Below are positions 16,067 to 25,002 of a stretch of 41,928 nt of DNA, piece after piece; the stretch's first letter is position 1, and each line of letters opens with the position of its first letter. The notes under the pieces were generated by a model. It was not told where the DNA came from. It saw nothing but the letters and a program-made list of their open reading frames with translations, and searched no databases. The translations under genes were made by a program, and so were the position numbers. Source of the stretch: Planctomycetota bacterium (GTDB lineage: Bacteria; Planctomycetota; Planctomycetia; Gemmatales; Gemmataceae); contig JACOUH010000222.1 in NCBI GenBank assembly GCA_016177925.1, positions 1 through 41,928 of the forward strand, given 5' to 3'.

Positions 16067-17827
16067 ATGCAGATGACCCGGCCGCGGTGGCAGTTCTTTG
16101 CTCTCTGGGTGAGCGCCTGGGCGTTTCTGTCCTCGCTGTGGTGTGTGACGTCGGCCCGCCGCCTCGGCGCCACCTTTGACGAGCCGGTCTACCTCACCGA
16201 GGGCCTGCAGCGCTGGCGCAGCGGCAGCACGGCGGGGCTGATGAAGCTCGGCACGATGCCGCTGCCCGTCGACGTCCAGACACTGCCGCTGTACTTATGG
16301 GAGCGTTGGCACGGCACGCCAATCGACCCGGTCGCGGACTTTCACAAGGTCCTTCCCTGGGCGAGGGCCGCGACGCTGTTGTTTTGGTGGCTGCTGCTGG
16401 TCCACGCCTGGTTGGCGGCCCGCTGGCTGGGCGGCCCGTGGGCCGGGGCGCTGGCGGTCGCCTTCCTGGCGTGCGAGCCCTGCCTTGCCTCGCACGCCGC
16501 GCTGGCGACGACCGACATAGCCGTTGCCGCCTGCCTCCTCGCCCTGGCCTACCACTTCCGCGCCAACCGGGACGGCCGCTGGTGGCGGCGCGTCGCCTGG
16601 CCCGGCCTGTGGTTCGGCCTGGCCGTCCTCGCCAAGGCCTCCGGCCTGGTCTTCGGCGGGCTTTGCCTGCTCGTCCTGGAGGGCGAGCGCTGCGGCTGGT
16701 GGCGCAAGCAGAGATTTGAGATTGCAGATTGCAGATTGCAGATTGAAAAGGTAAATCTGCAATCTCAAATCTTCAATCTGAAATCCTCCTTGTGGGACCT
16801 TTTCCAGATCGGTTTGCTCGGAATGGTGCTGGTGTTCGTCTACTGCGGCAGTGATTGGGAGCCGCAACGGTCCTTCGTCGCCTGGGCGCACGGTCTGCCC
16901 AAGGGTTCATCGAAGGCGATCCTGGTGTGGCTGGCCAAGCACTTGCGCATCTTCAGCAACGCTGGCGAGGGACTGGTCCGCCAGGTGACGCACAACCTGC
17001 GCGGGCACGGTTCCTACTTGCTCGGACAGAGCGATCGTCGTGCCCTTTGGTACTACTTCCCCGTGGCATTAAGCATCAAGCTGACCGTCCCGTTGCTGCT
17101 CGCTCCCGTGGTGCTGGCGGTGTTGAACTGGCGCCGCCGGAACGGGCAGCCCTGGTACGGCAATGGACCTCTGCTCTGTGCCCTGGTCCTGCTCCTCTTC
17201 AGCTTGACCTGCCGCGTGCAAATCGGCGTGCGCTTCATGTTCCCGCTGATCGCCCTGGCGGTGGTCGGCCTGTCGGCGGTGCTGGTCCGAACCATCCATG
17301 CAGCAGATAGTGTGTGGGGCCGGCAGACGTTGGCGGTGGCAACACTGGCGTGCCTGGCCTGGACGGCATCGAGTGCCGTGGCGGTGTGGCCGAATGGGAT
17401 GTGCTACGTGAACCCCTTGTGGGGCGGCACCGCGGACGGCTACCGGCTGGTCAGCGAGGCCAACTACGACTGGGGACAGGGACTCAAGGAGCTGGCCCGC
17501 TGGCAGCGCAAGCACCCCGGCGGGGAATTGACCCTGTGGTACTTCGGCACGGACCCGGCCTTGCGAACGCTGCCGGTGCGGACGATGCCGCTGCAGACGT
17601 TGACGATCCAGAGTGCCCAGGATGTCCTGCACCACCTGCGCGGGCAGCGCGTGGCGGTCAGCACGACGCTTGTGTACGGCTGCATCCTCGCCCCGAGCCA
17701 GCAGTACGTCCAGGCCGTGCTCCACGCCCGCCGGCCCGTGGCCAGGACGACAACCTTCCTCATCTACGACTTCACGAACGAAACCAACGCCCGTCGCGCC
17801 GAACCAGCGGCCCAAGCCTCGTACTGA
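16067..17827 (+). CDS. GT39/PMT-like integral membrane glycosyltransferase
   Basis: 586 residues with many hydrophobic segments, beginning with one at about 10-28. The first extracytoplasmic loop holds 'ATFDEPVYLTEGL', the acidic D-E pair typical of GT-C enzymes (GT39 protein O-mannosyltransferases, GT83/ArnT). Later membrane segments include 'LGLAVLAKASGL'-like and 'YYFPVALSIKLTVPLLL', the latter resembling family motifs. Such enzymes transfer a sugar from a polyprenyl-phosphate donor to a protein or lipid; donor and acceptor here are unknown. ATG 16067 follows GGGAGG at about 16054 with good spacing. Residues about 215-240 come from an inserted repeat read in frame (16712-16785), which sits in a loop and may be tolerated. 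The gene is flanked by palindromes on both sides and appears monocistronic. Confidence 0.8.
   Translation: MQMTRPRWQFFALWVSAWAFLSSLWCVTSARRLGATFDEPVYLTEGLQRWRSGSTAGLMKLGTMPLPVDVQTLPLYLWERWHGTPIDPVADFHKVLPWARAATLLFWWLLLVHAWLAARWLGGPWAGALAVAFLACEPCLASHAALATTDIAVAACLLALAYHFRANRDGRWWRRVAWPGLWFGLAVLAKASGLVFGGLCLLVLEGERCGWWRKQRFEIADCRLQIEKVNLQSQIFNLKSSLWDLFQIGLLGMVLVFVYCGSDWEPQRSFVAWAHGLPKGSSKAILVWLAKHLRIFSNAGEGLVRQVTHNLRGHGSYLLGQSDRRALWYYFPVALSIKLTVPLLLAPVVLAVLNWRRRNGQPWYGNGPLLCALVLLLFSLTCRVQIGVRFMFPLIALAVVGLSAVLVRTIHAADSVWGRQTLAVATLACLAWTASSAVAVWPNGMCYVNPLWGGTADGYRLVSEANYDWGQGLKELARWQRKHPGGELTLWYFGTDPALRTLPVRTMPLQTLTIQSAQDVLHHLRGQRVAVSTTLVYGCILAPSQQYVQAVLHARRPVARTTTFLIYDFTNETNARRAEPAAQASY
16712..16785. 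repeat. AT-rich palindromic repeat inserted in frame in the glycosyltransferase gene
   Basis: A perfect 19-bp inverted repeat, 16712-16730 against 16754-16772, plus three tandem GCAGATT units (16724-16744) and a trailing CAATCTGAAATC. The block is far richer in A+T than the gene around it. It adds about 25 residues (beginning RFEIADCRLQIEK) between 'CGWWRKQ' and 'LWDLFQ' without breaking the frame. The peptide is of a kind I recall recurring in planctomycete proteins, which fits a dispersed repeat. Confidence 0.75.
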
Positions 17828-17870
17828 ATCTCTCGCGCCCCCACCATGAGAGCAGATCATAGAAGGGGTT

Positions 17871-17973
17871 AGAGCGGTTCACACTTGCGTTGCACACTAA
17901 CCCGAAGCGTCAGCGAGGGCCGGTCCCTCGCTGACGCTTCGGGTTAGTGTGCGACCCGGCCGCGAACCGCTCT
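17871..17973. repeat. Double inverted repeat between convergent genes
   Basis: Inner perfect 28-bp arms at 17892-17919 and 17925-17952 around a five-base loop; outer 10-bp arms AGAGCGGTTC (17871-17880) and GAACCGCTCT (17964-17973). The inner sequence (CTAACCCGAAGCGTCAGCGA) is one I recall as a widespread planctomycete intergenic palindrome. The outer right arm overlaps the stop codon of the TPR/FG-GAP gene. It probably works as a bidirectional terminator for the convergent genes. Confidence 0.8.
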
Positions 17974-20900
17974 AGCGTCCGGCCCGAGCGGAGGGGCGGA
18001 GAGGCCCGACCTGGCGCGTGTTGTAGTGCTTCAGGTAGTCGCGATGCTCAGGGGTATCGGGATACGTCTCGCCGGGACCGTAGGGATAGTTGCTCATGGC
18101 CCGGAACGGCAGCGGCTCGACCGTATCGCCGTGCGCCGTGAACGGCCCTGCGTCCTTGCAGTAGCCCCACGTCCGCAGCACGTACGAACGCTTCCATCCC
18201 GCTGGCAACGACGGCAGCTTACCCGCGTCGAAGCGGACATCCACTTCGTCGCCGGGACCGAACAGGACGAAGCGATCATCGGCCTTCTGCAGCAGTTCGG
18301 TCACGTCGCCATAGTGGGTCATGCGGCCGGCCAGGCGGTTGACCGGCAGCGGCGCCAGACGCTCGTAGTCGTAGAGCGTGGGCAGCTTGCCGTCGGGCGA
18401 GAACTCCTGCATGCAGCCGCGGGCGTACAGCGAGGCCCGGCTCACCTCCAGCGTCGTGGCGCGGAACAGCTTGCCCTGCTGTTGCCCTGGCTTCAGGGCG
18501 TCGGCTGCGACGCGATCGACCAGCGGCGCGAGGAAGACCTGGTCCCAGTAGACTTGCAAGTTCGTCCGTAGCCGCAAGACGCAGCGGTCGCCCGCGAGGT
18601 CTTTGCCTTTCAGTGCGTAGGTCATCAGGCGTGGCAGTCCGGCCGGGAAGCCGATCTCGGCGATGCTCTGCCACTGGCCGGCGCTTCCGCGCCGTTCGAG
18701 GACGGGCGGTTGCATGGCGACGCCGGCCTGTGTCGCGGCCCAGATCGATTCGGGATAGGCATAGTCTGTCCAGCCGGTGAGGCAGAGAAGGAGCGTGTCG
18801 TTGGGTCGGAACGCCTTGAGGCGGTCGGCGAAGTCGAGTTCGACCCCGTGTTCCTCGGCGAAGCCGACCCAGGCACGACGGCGAAAGCCGTCGACGGTGT
18901 CGCGGTCCCAGGCGCGCAGCTTGGCGGTGACGTCCTGGCCGCGATGGTCCTTGGCGGTGGCGGGGAAGATGCGCCGCTCGAAGCAGAGCAGATCCTGCGT
19001 GGCGGGCGGGTCGGCGCTGGCGAAGCGCTCGTCGGGGTAGACGTCGGCGCCGGCCGGATGGTCAATCACCACGAGTTGCAGTCGATCGAGATAGGTGACT
19101 TCGCTCATCGGCTCGGCGAGTTTCAAGACGAACTCCCCGTCACGCGGCCTGAGCTGATGCGGCTCGATCTTGACGGACTCTTCCGGGCGCGGGGGGCGGT
19201 ATCCACCGCCGGCGAGAGATTCTCCCATGCTGGCCGCCCCAAGGAAGTCGGTCACGAAGACGAAACGCTCCCCGTCCCAGGTGAACAGCAGGGGACAGGA
19301 AGTTACCTTGCGATTGCTTTCCTCGATGCGGTGCGTGTGACCAGCCTCTTTGTTGAACTCCGCTTGCCAGACGTTGTCCGGCCAGCGCAGCCGAACCACC
19401 TCGGCCTGGGTGTGTTCTCCCAGGCCGAGCAGCACCGGCAGGCGCGACTGACCGAGGCCGGCCGAGAGGGTCGTGTACTCCAGGCCGGACCAGTGATCGG
19501 CCATCTGCACGGCCACGCGCGTGCCAAAGCCGTCCGCGTTCGTGCGTGTGTTCTCGCCTCCTGCGTCCACACGCCGGTGGCCGGTCGGTTGCAGCTGGAT
19601 TCCCTGGTGGCCGGTTTCCTTCTGGAAGGCCGCCCAGAGTTCCCCGCTCTCCGTCCAGGCGAGCACATCCGCTCTGCAATCGCCGTCCAGGTCCGGAACC
19701 GCGACGGCGATCAGGTCTTTCGGCCAGCTATCCGCTGCCCCGAGCCCGCCGAGCACATGGGTCAACTGTTTGCCGTCGTTCCGCAGAAAGACCGGGCGGC
19801 GTGCCTGCGACAGGCCGACGACATCGGTCCGCCCATCGAGGTCGATGTCGACGGCATGAGCGTGCAGCAGCGGCGGGGACTGGACGGTTCCGCGACGGAA
19901 CCACTTGTCCGCCTCCAGCCACCCGCCGGCGGACTCATGCATGAGGAGGACAGGGGAGCGGCCATGCGGCAGCAATAGCAGGTCGGACCGCTCGTCCCGG
20001 TCCACGTCGAGGACCAGTGCCCCGTTCCATGCCGTTGCTCCCGTCAGCACCTCGGGCAGGTCTGATCGCCGAAAGCGCAGGAGGCGGTCATTGAGGATCA
20101 GCGCGGGAGGTGTCTTCTCGGACAGCAGCAGCACGTCGAGGTCGCGGTCCAGGTCGAGGTCGGAGATAGCGACGCTGACCGCACCGGCAGGCGTGGCGTC
20201 GATCACGGGATCATTCTGGAGAGCAAATTTCGGTTCGAGCGGCGGCGGATCGGTCCGCGGGTTCATTGGTTGGGCTATGGCTTTGTTGACGTACAGCAGC
20301 AGCCCCGGGCCGGCGGGCGGTTTCCCTCCCTTCAGGACCCTGAGCGCCTCCTCCACCGTGTCGCCGTATCGACAGAGGACGAGATCGAGGTCGCCGTCCT
20401 GGTCGATGTCGACGAAGCATGCACCCAGGCAGATCGCCTTCTGCTTGTCGAGGCCGGCCTTCTCCGTGACGTCCTCGAATGTGCCCTTGCCACCGTTCCG
20501 CAGCAAACGCAGCCCCTCGAGGCTCGTCACGAACAAGTCAGGGCGTCCGTCGTTGTCAAAATCAGCGACGCAGCAGGCGAGGCCCGCCGGATGGCTCGCC
20601 AGCCCTGCCTCAGCGGTGACATCCTTGAACTTCCCCTTCCCCTCGTTGCGCAGGAGCAGATTGCCGAGTTTCCCCTTGCGCACCACCGCGGCGAGGAGGA
20701 ACACATCCAACTGGCCGTCGCCGTCATAATCGAGCAGGACGAGAATTCCGCCGAACCGGCCGCGCAACTGCGCGCGCAGTTCTCCTGCGGACCCCTGCCC
20801 GAAGTCAGCCGGCTTTGCCCAACGCGTCCCGTCGGCAAGGGTCACGTCGAGTTTTTTCGGGGGCTCGAAGCGGGGGAGCCACTCCGTCTTCTCCTCGTCG

Positions 20901-21727
20901 CGGCGGGGCACTCGACCGATCACCTCGCAGTAGCGGCCGAGTTCGCTGTAACGATCCTTGGCGGAGTTGAATAGTTCCTTTTTTGACATATCTTCCCAGA
21001 GATACAGGAGTTTCTCCCACTTCCGCTGGTCCAGGCTCTTTTGGATTGTCGGGCTTTGGAGCCGCTGGTAGACGGCGCCGCCGAGGTTGGGGTCGAGCTT
21101 GATTGCCCTCTCCAGGCACTCGACTGCCCGGTCGGGGTCCTCGTCCTTGATGGTCTGGGCGAACTTGTACCAGCCATACGCATCCTCCGGGTCCAGGCGT
21201 GTGACGGGTTCCAGGTGCTTCCGTGCCTCCTTGAGGTTGTCGCCCGTGAGGTAAATCACCCCCAGGCAGTAGTGACAGTACGTCTCCGCCTCCTGGTTCC
21301 CCTCCTCGCGCTTAAGGACGTCCTTGAAGATCGTCACCGCCCGCTGGAAGTCGGACTTAGCTTTTTTTCCCGTCTTCCCCTCGTTCTTCGCCTCCGCGTC
21401 CTCGTTGCCTCCTCGGTTGAGCAAGGCGATCCCGAGATTGACGTGTCCGGGCCACCAATCGGGGGCCAGGTCCACGACCTCCTCGAATTCGGCGATCGCC
21501 TGCTCGTACTTGAACTGCTCCATGTAACCGACGCCGCGGGTGTTCGCCCGGTACACCGCTGTCCAGTTCGGTTCCGGTTTCGCCCGGTGGGTGAGACACC
21601 ACCAGAGCGCTGCACCGGCACCCGCCGCGACCAGCAGGGGCACGATCACGACGACCACACGCAGACGACCTCTGCGCGGCTTAGATGTGTCAGGGGGCGG
21701 GGATGAGGGAGGAGTATCGGTCGACAT
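17972..21727 (-). CDS. TPR / FG-GAP / ASPIC-UnbV (CRTAC1-like) protein
   Basis: 1251 residues. ATG 21727 is chosen because the next residues give a short Ser/Pro-rich cytoplasmic tail, a basic patch and one membrane segment (about 22-44, 'LRVVVVIVPLLVAAGAGAAL'). About 75-260 are TPR repeats ('GYMEQFKYEQAIAEFEEVVD'). About 300-760 hold FG-GAP/VCBS repeats with Ca-binding loops ('DYDGDGQLDVF', 'DFDNDGRPDLF', 'DIDQDGDLDLV', 'DLDGDCRADVL'). About 780-830 match the ASPIC/UnbV domain ('GFGTRVAVQM', 'LGLGEHTQAEVVRLRWPD'). The remaining 400 residues are not recognised. The protein is probably anchored in the membrane with a large extracytoplasmic part. The nitrilase gene lies 122 bp upstream on the same strand, separated by a palindrome. 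Confidence 0.88.
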   Translation of the reverse strand: MSTDTPPSSPPPDTSKPRRGRLRVVVVIVPLLVAAGAGAALWWCLTHRAKPEPNWTAVYRANTRGVGYMEQFKYEQAIAEFEEVVDLAPDWWPGHVNLGIALLNRGGNEDAEAKNEGKTGKKAKSDFQRAVTIFKDVLKREEGNQEAETYCHYCLGVIYLTGDNLKEARKHLEPVTRLDPEDAYGWYKFAQTIKDEDPDRAVECLERAIKLDPNLGGAVYQRLQSPTIQKSLDQRKWEKLLYLWEDMSKKELFNSAKDRYSELGRYCEVIGRVPRRDEEKTEWLPRFEPPKKLDVTLADGTRWAKPADFGQGSAGELRAQLRGRFGGILVLLDYDGDGQLDVFLLAAVVRKGKLGNLLLRNEGKGKFKDVTAEAGLASHPAGLACCVADFDNDGRPDLFVTSLEGLRLLRNGGKGTFEDVTEKAGLDKQKAICLGACFVDIDQDGDLDLVLCRYGDTVEEALRVLKGGKPPAGPGLLLYVNKAIAQPMNPRTDPPPLEPKFALQNDPVIDATPAGAVSVAISDLDLDRDLDVLLLSEKTPPALILNDRLLRFRRSDLPEVLTGATAWNGALVLDVDRDERSDLLLLPHGRSPVLLMHESAGGWLEADKWFRRGTVQSPPLLHAHAVDIDLDGRTDVVGLSQARRPVFLRNDGKQLTHVLGGLGAADSWPKDLIAVAVPDLDGDCRADVLAWTESGELWAAFQKETGHQGIQLQPTGHRRVDAGGENTRTNADGFGTRVAVQMADHWSGLEYTTLSAGLGQSRLPVLLGLGEHTQAEVVRLRWPDNVWQAEFNKEAGHTHRIEESNRKVTSCPLLFTWDGERFVFVTDFLGAASMGESLAGGGYRPPRPEESVKIEPHQLRPRDGEFVLKLAEPMSEVTYLDRLQLVVIDHPAGADVYPDERFASADPPATQDLLCFERRIFPATAKDHRGQDVTAKLRAWDRDTVDGFRRRAWVGFAEEHGVELDFADRLKAFRPNDTLLLCLTGWTDYAYPESIWAATQAGVAMQPPVLERRGSAGQWQSIAEIGFPAGLPRLMTYALKGKDLAGDRCVLRLRTNLQVYWDQVFLAPLVDRVAADALKPGQQQGKLFRATTLEVSRASLYARGCMQEFSPDGKLPTLYDYERLAPLPVNRLAGRMTHYGDVTELLQKADDRFVLFGPGDEVDVRFDAGKLPSLPAGWKRSYVLRTWGYCKDAGPFTAHGDTVEPLPFRAMSNYPYGPGETYPDTPEHRDYLKHYNTRQVGPLRPSARAGR

Positions 21728-21784
21728 GGCGCATCCTCGAAAAACGCGAAAGAAGAGCGATGAAAGAATAAAATCACCGAGCCA

Positions 21785-21839
21785 GTGGGGCAGGCATCTT
21801 GCCTGCCGAGCGGACAGGCAGGCAAGATGCCTGCCCCAC
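21785..21839. repeat. Nested palindrome, GGGGCAGGC family, copy 1
   Basis: Perfect 23-bp arms at 21785-21807 and 21817-21839. Each arm contains the smaller palindrome GGCAGGCATCTTGCCTGCC. A related element with a different inner loop lies at 25003-25081. It separates the nitrilase-family gene from the downstream TPR/FG-GAP gene on the minus strand and may terminate or attenuate transcription. Confidence 0.8.
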
Positions 21840-21849
21840 GGGGAAGGCG

Positions 21850-22854
21850 TCATCTCACCAGTCGCTGCCGGCCAGCCTCGATGGCCCGCTCGTTGTTCTC
21901 GATGCTCAACGCCTTCGCTCCGCCGATCAGTCCACCCGGGTAAACCGGATGGCCGTAGGCGCTGTACGCCTCCGTCCGCAGGTGCGCAAGCATCTGATGG
22001 CCGCGGGGACGCTCGCGCTCCTCGTGCAGGGCGCCGACGTCGATCTGGGCGATAACGATCTTCTCGCCCGGGCCGGGATCGGCCTGCGCCAGGATGCGGC
22101 CGTCGTAGTCGACCACCATGCTGCCGCCCGGCCAACTGAACGGCGGATAATACTCCGCCCGCGCGCCCTGGTTGGTCGCCACCACGTAGGCCAGGTTCTC
22201 CAGCGCCCGACAGCGGTTGACCACCGTCCACCAGTCCATCGGCGGCGTCGCCCCCCACGGGTCCATGTACGCCGAGACGCGGATCAGTACCTCCGCCCCG
22301 CCCAGGGCCAGCTGCCGGATCGCCTCGGGAAACAGCCAGTCGTAACACGTCGCCACGCCCAGCCGGCCGATCTCCGTGTCGGCTACCGGCCATATCGGGT
22401 CGTCATAGTCGGCAATGTCGTGCGGGCTCGCATGGACCTCCCACGGAATCCACGGGTGGACCTTGCGATAGCGGGTCAGCAGTCCGTCCGGTCCGATCAG
22501 GCAGGTCGTGTTGAAGACATGGCCGGGGTAGCGGTCGTCGCGCTCCAGGAAGCTCGCGGTCTGGATGTAGACGCCGTGCTGCCGTGCCTTGTGCTGGTAG
22601 CGTTCCGTGTGCTCGTTCGGAATCGGCACGGCAAGGCGGTCGAGCAGCTCGTCGACGGTCAGATAGATTGGGGCGGCGTGGCCGAACTCGGGGAAGGCCA
22701 GCAACCGCACGGGACCGAATGGCGCATAGCCGCCGACGGCGTGATCGATCATGGCGATCATGCGATCGACTTGCTGGTGGATCTCATCGCGCGTGCGCGG
22801 GTTCGGCAGGTCGGTCTGGCAGGCGGCGGCGTAGTAGCGCAGGGAGGTTGTCAT
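21850..22854 (-). CDS. Nitrilase-family carbon-nitrogen hydrolase
   Basis: 334 residues covering one complete CN-hydrolase domain. The Glu-Lys-Cys triad is visible: E56 in 'LLAFPEFGH', K131 in 'YRKVHPW', and C170 in 'GVATCYDWLFPEAIRQLA'. The family cleaves nitriles or amides of small carbon-nitrogen compounds through a cysteine thioester. The 'CYDWLFPE' context and the insert around 'RVSAYMDPWGATPPMDWW' point to an aliphatic amidase or formamidase-like branch rather than a true nitrilase, but the substrate cannot be read from sequence. No signal peptide, so cytoplasmic. It is divergent from the leucine-rich-repeat gene and precedes the TPR/FG-GAP gene on the same strand. Confidence 0.85.
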   Translation of the reverse strand: MTTSLRYYAAACQTDLPNPRTRDEIHQQVDRMIAMIDHAVGGYAPFGPVRLLAFPEFGHAAPIYLTVDELLDRLAVPIPNEHTERYQHKARQHGVYIQTASFLERDDRYPGHVFNTTCLIGPDGLLTRYRKVHPWIPWEVHASPHDIADYDDPIWPVADTEIGRLGVATCYDWLFPEAIRQLALGGAEVLIRVSAYMDPWGATPPMDWWTVVNRCRALENLAYVVATNQGARAEYYPPFSWPGGSMVVDYDGRILAQADPGPGEKIVIAQIDVGALHEERERPRGHQMLAHLRTEAYSAYGHPVYPGGLIGGAKALSIENNERAIEAGRQRLVR

Positions 22855-22892
22855 CGGTGCGGCCCGTCGAGGGTCACGGCGCCAGCCGCTCC

Positions 22893-22991
22893 CTCACCCC
22901 TCCCCCCGGCCCCCTCCCCGAAGCGGAGAGGGGGAGCAGACTTCTTCCTCCCCCTCTCCTTGCAGGGGAGGGGGACGGGGGGAGGGGTTCG
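22893..22991. repeat. Long imperfect C/G-rich inverted repeat
   Basis: Arms of about 43 bp at 22893-22935 and 22949-22991 pair with only a few mismatches. They are built of CCCCTCCCC and GGAGAGGGGG-like runs. The element lies between the divergent nitrilase-family and leucine-rich-repeat genes. Similar CCCTC-rich palindromes are frequent between planctomycete genes. Its strand asymmetry (C-run then G-run) could also favour unusual DNA structure. Confidence 0.75.
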
Positions 22992-23049
22992 GGAACCGAC
23001 TCTCATTGCTGGTACGAAAGGGAGCGGAGAAAGGATCATCGAGCGGTCC

Positions 23050-23055
23050 TATAAT
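23050..23055 (+). promoter_or_regulatory. Possible -10 element of the leucine-rich-repeat gene
   Basis: A perfect TATAAT, 66 bp upstream of ATG 23122, in otherwise GC-rich DNA. No good -35 box is found at 16-18 bp spacing, so this is a weak call. Confidence 0.3.
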
Positions 23056-23121
23056 AGGCCAGTGTTCGTCGGCGTTTTCCGCTGGCAGATGCGCACGCCC
23101 CTGTTCACCAAGGAGTCACGC

Positions 23122-24396
23122 ATGCCTTCGTCTCCTGCTCGATCCTGGGCCCTTCTTGTTCTGCTCGTCGCTGCCGGGCTCGCGCCCGCCGCGGAAAAGG
23201 AACTCGATGCCGCCCAGCAGCGCGCCCTCCGCTCGCTGTTCCACTACAACGGCGATATCCAGACCTACCACCCCAGCGAGGGCAAGCTGGCGATCTCCAT
23301 CAACGTCGGCTACAACCTCGAGGTGACCGACGACGGCCTCGCCGCCCTCGCCAAGCTCAGCAGCCTGGGGGCCCTTTATCTCGGCGGAACGTCCATCACC
23401 GACCGGGGCCTGGGCCACCTCAAGGGGCTGACGAACCTCCGCAAGCTCGATCTTCACCGCACCTCGATCAGCGACGACGGGCTGCGCAACCTCGAGGACT
23501 TGACCCAGCTTGACTTCCTCAAGCTCGACGCCACGGCGATCACGGACGGGGGCCTGGAGCACCTCAAGCGGATGACGCGCATGCAGTCGCTCAACCTCTA
23601 CCGCACCAAGATCAGCGACAAGGGCCTGATCAACCTCAAGGGCATGAAGGGCTTGCGCCAGTTGTACCTGGGCGATACCGGCGTCACGGGCAAGGGGCTC
23701 GAATCGCTCAAGGGGATGGACCAACTCAACATGCTCAACCTGTTCCGGACAGGTATCTCCGACGAGGACTCCGCCGACCTGGCCGGATTCACCGGGCTGG
23801 AAGCGCTCACCCTGAGCAGGACCACAGTCGGGGACGAAACCGCCAAACGCATCGGCCGACTGCGCAAACTCATCACGCTGGTCCTCGACGATACGCGGGT
23901 CAGCGACAAGGGCCTCGAGAGCCTCGGCAAATTGACAAACCTCCAGACGCTCACGCTCAACGCCACCCCGATCACCGACGCGGGCCTGGCCCATCTCAAG
24001 GGGCTTGATCAGCTCGTGACGCTCACCCTGACCGAAACGGCGATCAGCGACAAGGGGCTCAAGGGGATCGGTGGCCTGTCGAAGCTGCGCTTCCTGTCTC
24101 TGTTCGGGTGCAAGGTGACGGACAAGGGCATCCAGCAACTGGCCGCCCTCAAGGGGCTGTACTCGCTGAATCTCTCCTTCGCGGACATCAGCGATGACGG
24201 CCTTGAGCAACTGGCCGCGTTGCCCCAGATCCACCAGCTCTACCTGACGGGCACCAAGGTCACCGACAGGGGACTGGCGTCCCTGAGGAGGATGGACTTC
24301 CTGCGTGAGGTTCACCTCGGTCTGACCGCTGTCACGGACACCGGAGCCACGAGACTGCAGCAAGAGAAGGGCAGCTACTTCCAGATTCACCGCTGA
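23122..24396 (+). CDS. Exported RI-like leucine-rich-repeat protein
   Basis: 424 residues. ATG 23122 is preceded by AAGGAG and followed by a signal peptide ('WALLVLLVAAGLAPAA'). From about residue 65 to the end it is a run of roughly fifteen 24-residue leucine-rich repeats with the consensus 'L..L..L.L..T.ITD.GL..L', for example 'LRKLDLHRTSISDDGLRNL' and 'LQTLTLNATPITDAGLAHL'. This is the ribonuclease-inhibitor/GALA-like type that is amplified in planctomycetes. Such repeats form a curved solenoid for protein binding; no enzyme domain is attached. The partner is unknown. The gene stands alone. Confidence 0.88.
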   Translation: MPSSPARSWALLVLLVAAGLAPAAEKELDAAQQRALRSLFHYNGDIQTYHPSEGKLAISINVGYNLEVTDDGLAALAKLSSLGALYLGGTSITDRGLGHLKGLTNLRKLDLHRTSISDDGLRNLEDLTQLDFLKLDATAITDGGLEHLKRMTRMQSLNLYRTKISDKGLINLKGMKGLRQLYLGDTGVTGKGLESLKGMDQLNMLNLFRTGISDEDSADLAGFTGLEALTLSRTTVGDETAKRIGRLRKLITLVLDDTRVSDKGLESLGKLTNLQTLTLNATPITDAGLAHLKGLDQLVTLTLTETAISDKGLKGIGGLSKLRFLSLFGCKVTDKGIQQLAALKGLYSLNLSFADISDDGLEQLAALPQIHQLYLTGTKVTDRGLASLRRMDFLREVHLGLTAVTDTGATRLQQEKGSYFQIHR

Positions 24397-24478
24397 CGCC
24401 GAGTGCGTGGACAACAGGGGCTGCGCAAGTCGTGCGGGCGGACCGGATCGCAGGGGGGGCTTTTTTCCACGAGGACGT

Positions 24479-24507
24479 TTGGTGGCGGGGCGATCGTGAG
24501 GTATACT
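24479..24507 (+). promoter_or_regulatory. Possible sigma-70-type promoter
   Basis: TTGGTG (24479-24484), a 17-bp spacer and TATACT (24502-24507), about 118 bp upstream of ATG 24625. The -10 box is good (5/6) but the -35 box is poor (3/6 or so). Confidence 0.3.
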
Positions 24508-24624
24508 CCGAGAAGGAGCTTTTGTAAGTATGGATCGGCGTGGGGACTCGGGAAAGGGATGCCGCCCCCGTCGGTCGCCGATTTCCCAGAGCGACGACCT
24601 ACGGTATCAGAGAGGCTCGATTCC

Positions 24625-24996
24625 ATGAGCAACGACCAGACCCCGCCGTCGGAATTCGTGGTTCCGCCCCCGCCGCGCGGCGACGAACGCCGCAAGCACA
24701 ACGACCGCCGCCAGCGCAGCATCCCGGTGGCGGTCGAGCGCCGCAGCGGCAAGGATCGCCGCCAGCTGGGCGAGCGCCGCCGCCAGGTCGACCCAACCAC
24801 CTGCGAGCGCGACTACTCCGACGAGGAGATCGCCTTCATGAAGGCGATGGACCTCTACAAGCGCGCCAACCGCCGGCCGTTTCCGACATGGAGCGAGGTC
24901 CTCGAGGTGCTGCGCGCCCTGGGCTACCGCCGTGTCGCCGAGGCGACCGCCCTGCCCGGCCTGCCTATTCCCCCCGCCCTCCGAGACGAGGCGTAA
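24625..24996 (+). CDS. Small conserved protein, function unknown
   Basis: 123 residues. The N-terminal half is Pro-rich and then very basic ('[12 protein letters not shown]', '[17 protein letters not shown]'), probably disordered and possibly nucleic-acid binding. The C-terminal half is a compact predicted-helical segment ('[20 protein letters not shown]', '[19 protein letters not shown]') that I recall, in variant forms, as a recurring planctomycete small protein. No signal peptide or membrane segment. I do not recognise a function. ATG 24625 is chosen as the first start after the candidate promoter from which protein-like sequence begins. It is convergent with leuS, with a palindrome between them. 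Confidence 0.65.
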   Translation: MSNDQTPPSEFVVPPPPRGDERRKHNDRRQRSIPVAVERRSGKDRRQLGERRRQVDPTTCERDYSDEEIAFMKAMDLYKRANRRPFPTWSEVLEVLRALGYRRVAEATALPGLPIPPALRDEA

Positions 24997-25002
24997 GAGG
25001 CT

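Noticed and set aside
18710..19978. Long plus-strand open frame opposite the TPR/FG-GAP gene
   Set aside because: It mirrors the codon structure of the minus-strand gene, has no domain or signal, and the minus strand carries clear Ca-loop and ASPIC motifs.
22893..22991. Protein-coding reading of the C/G-rich inverted repeat
   Set aside because: The Pro/Gly-rich frames arise from the repeat on both strands and have no start signal.
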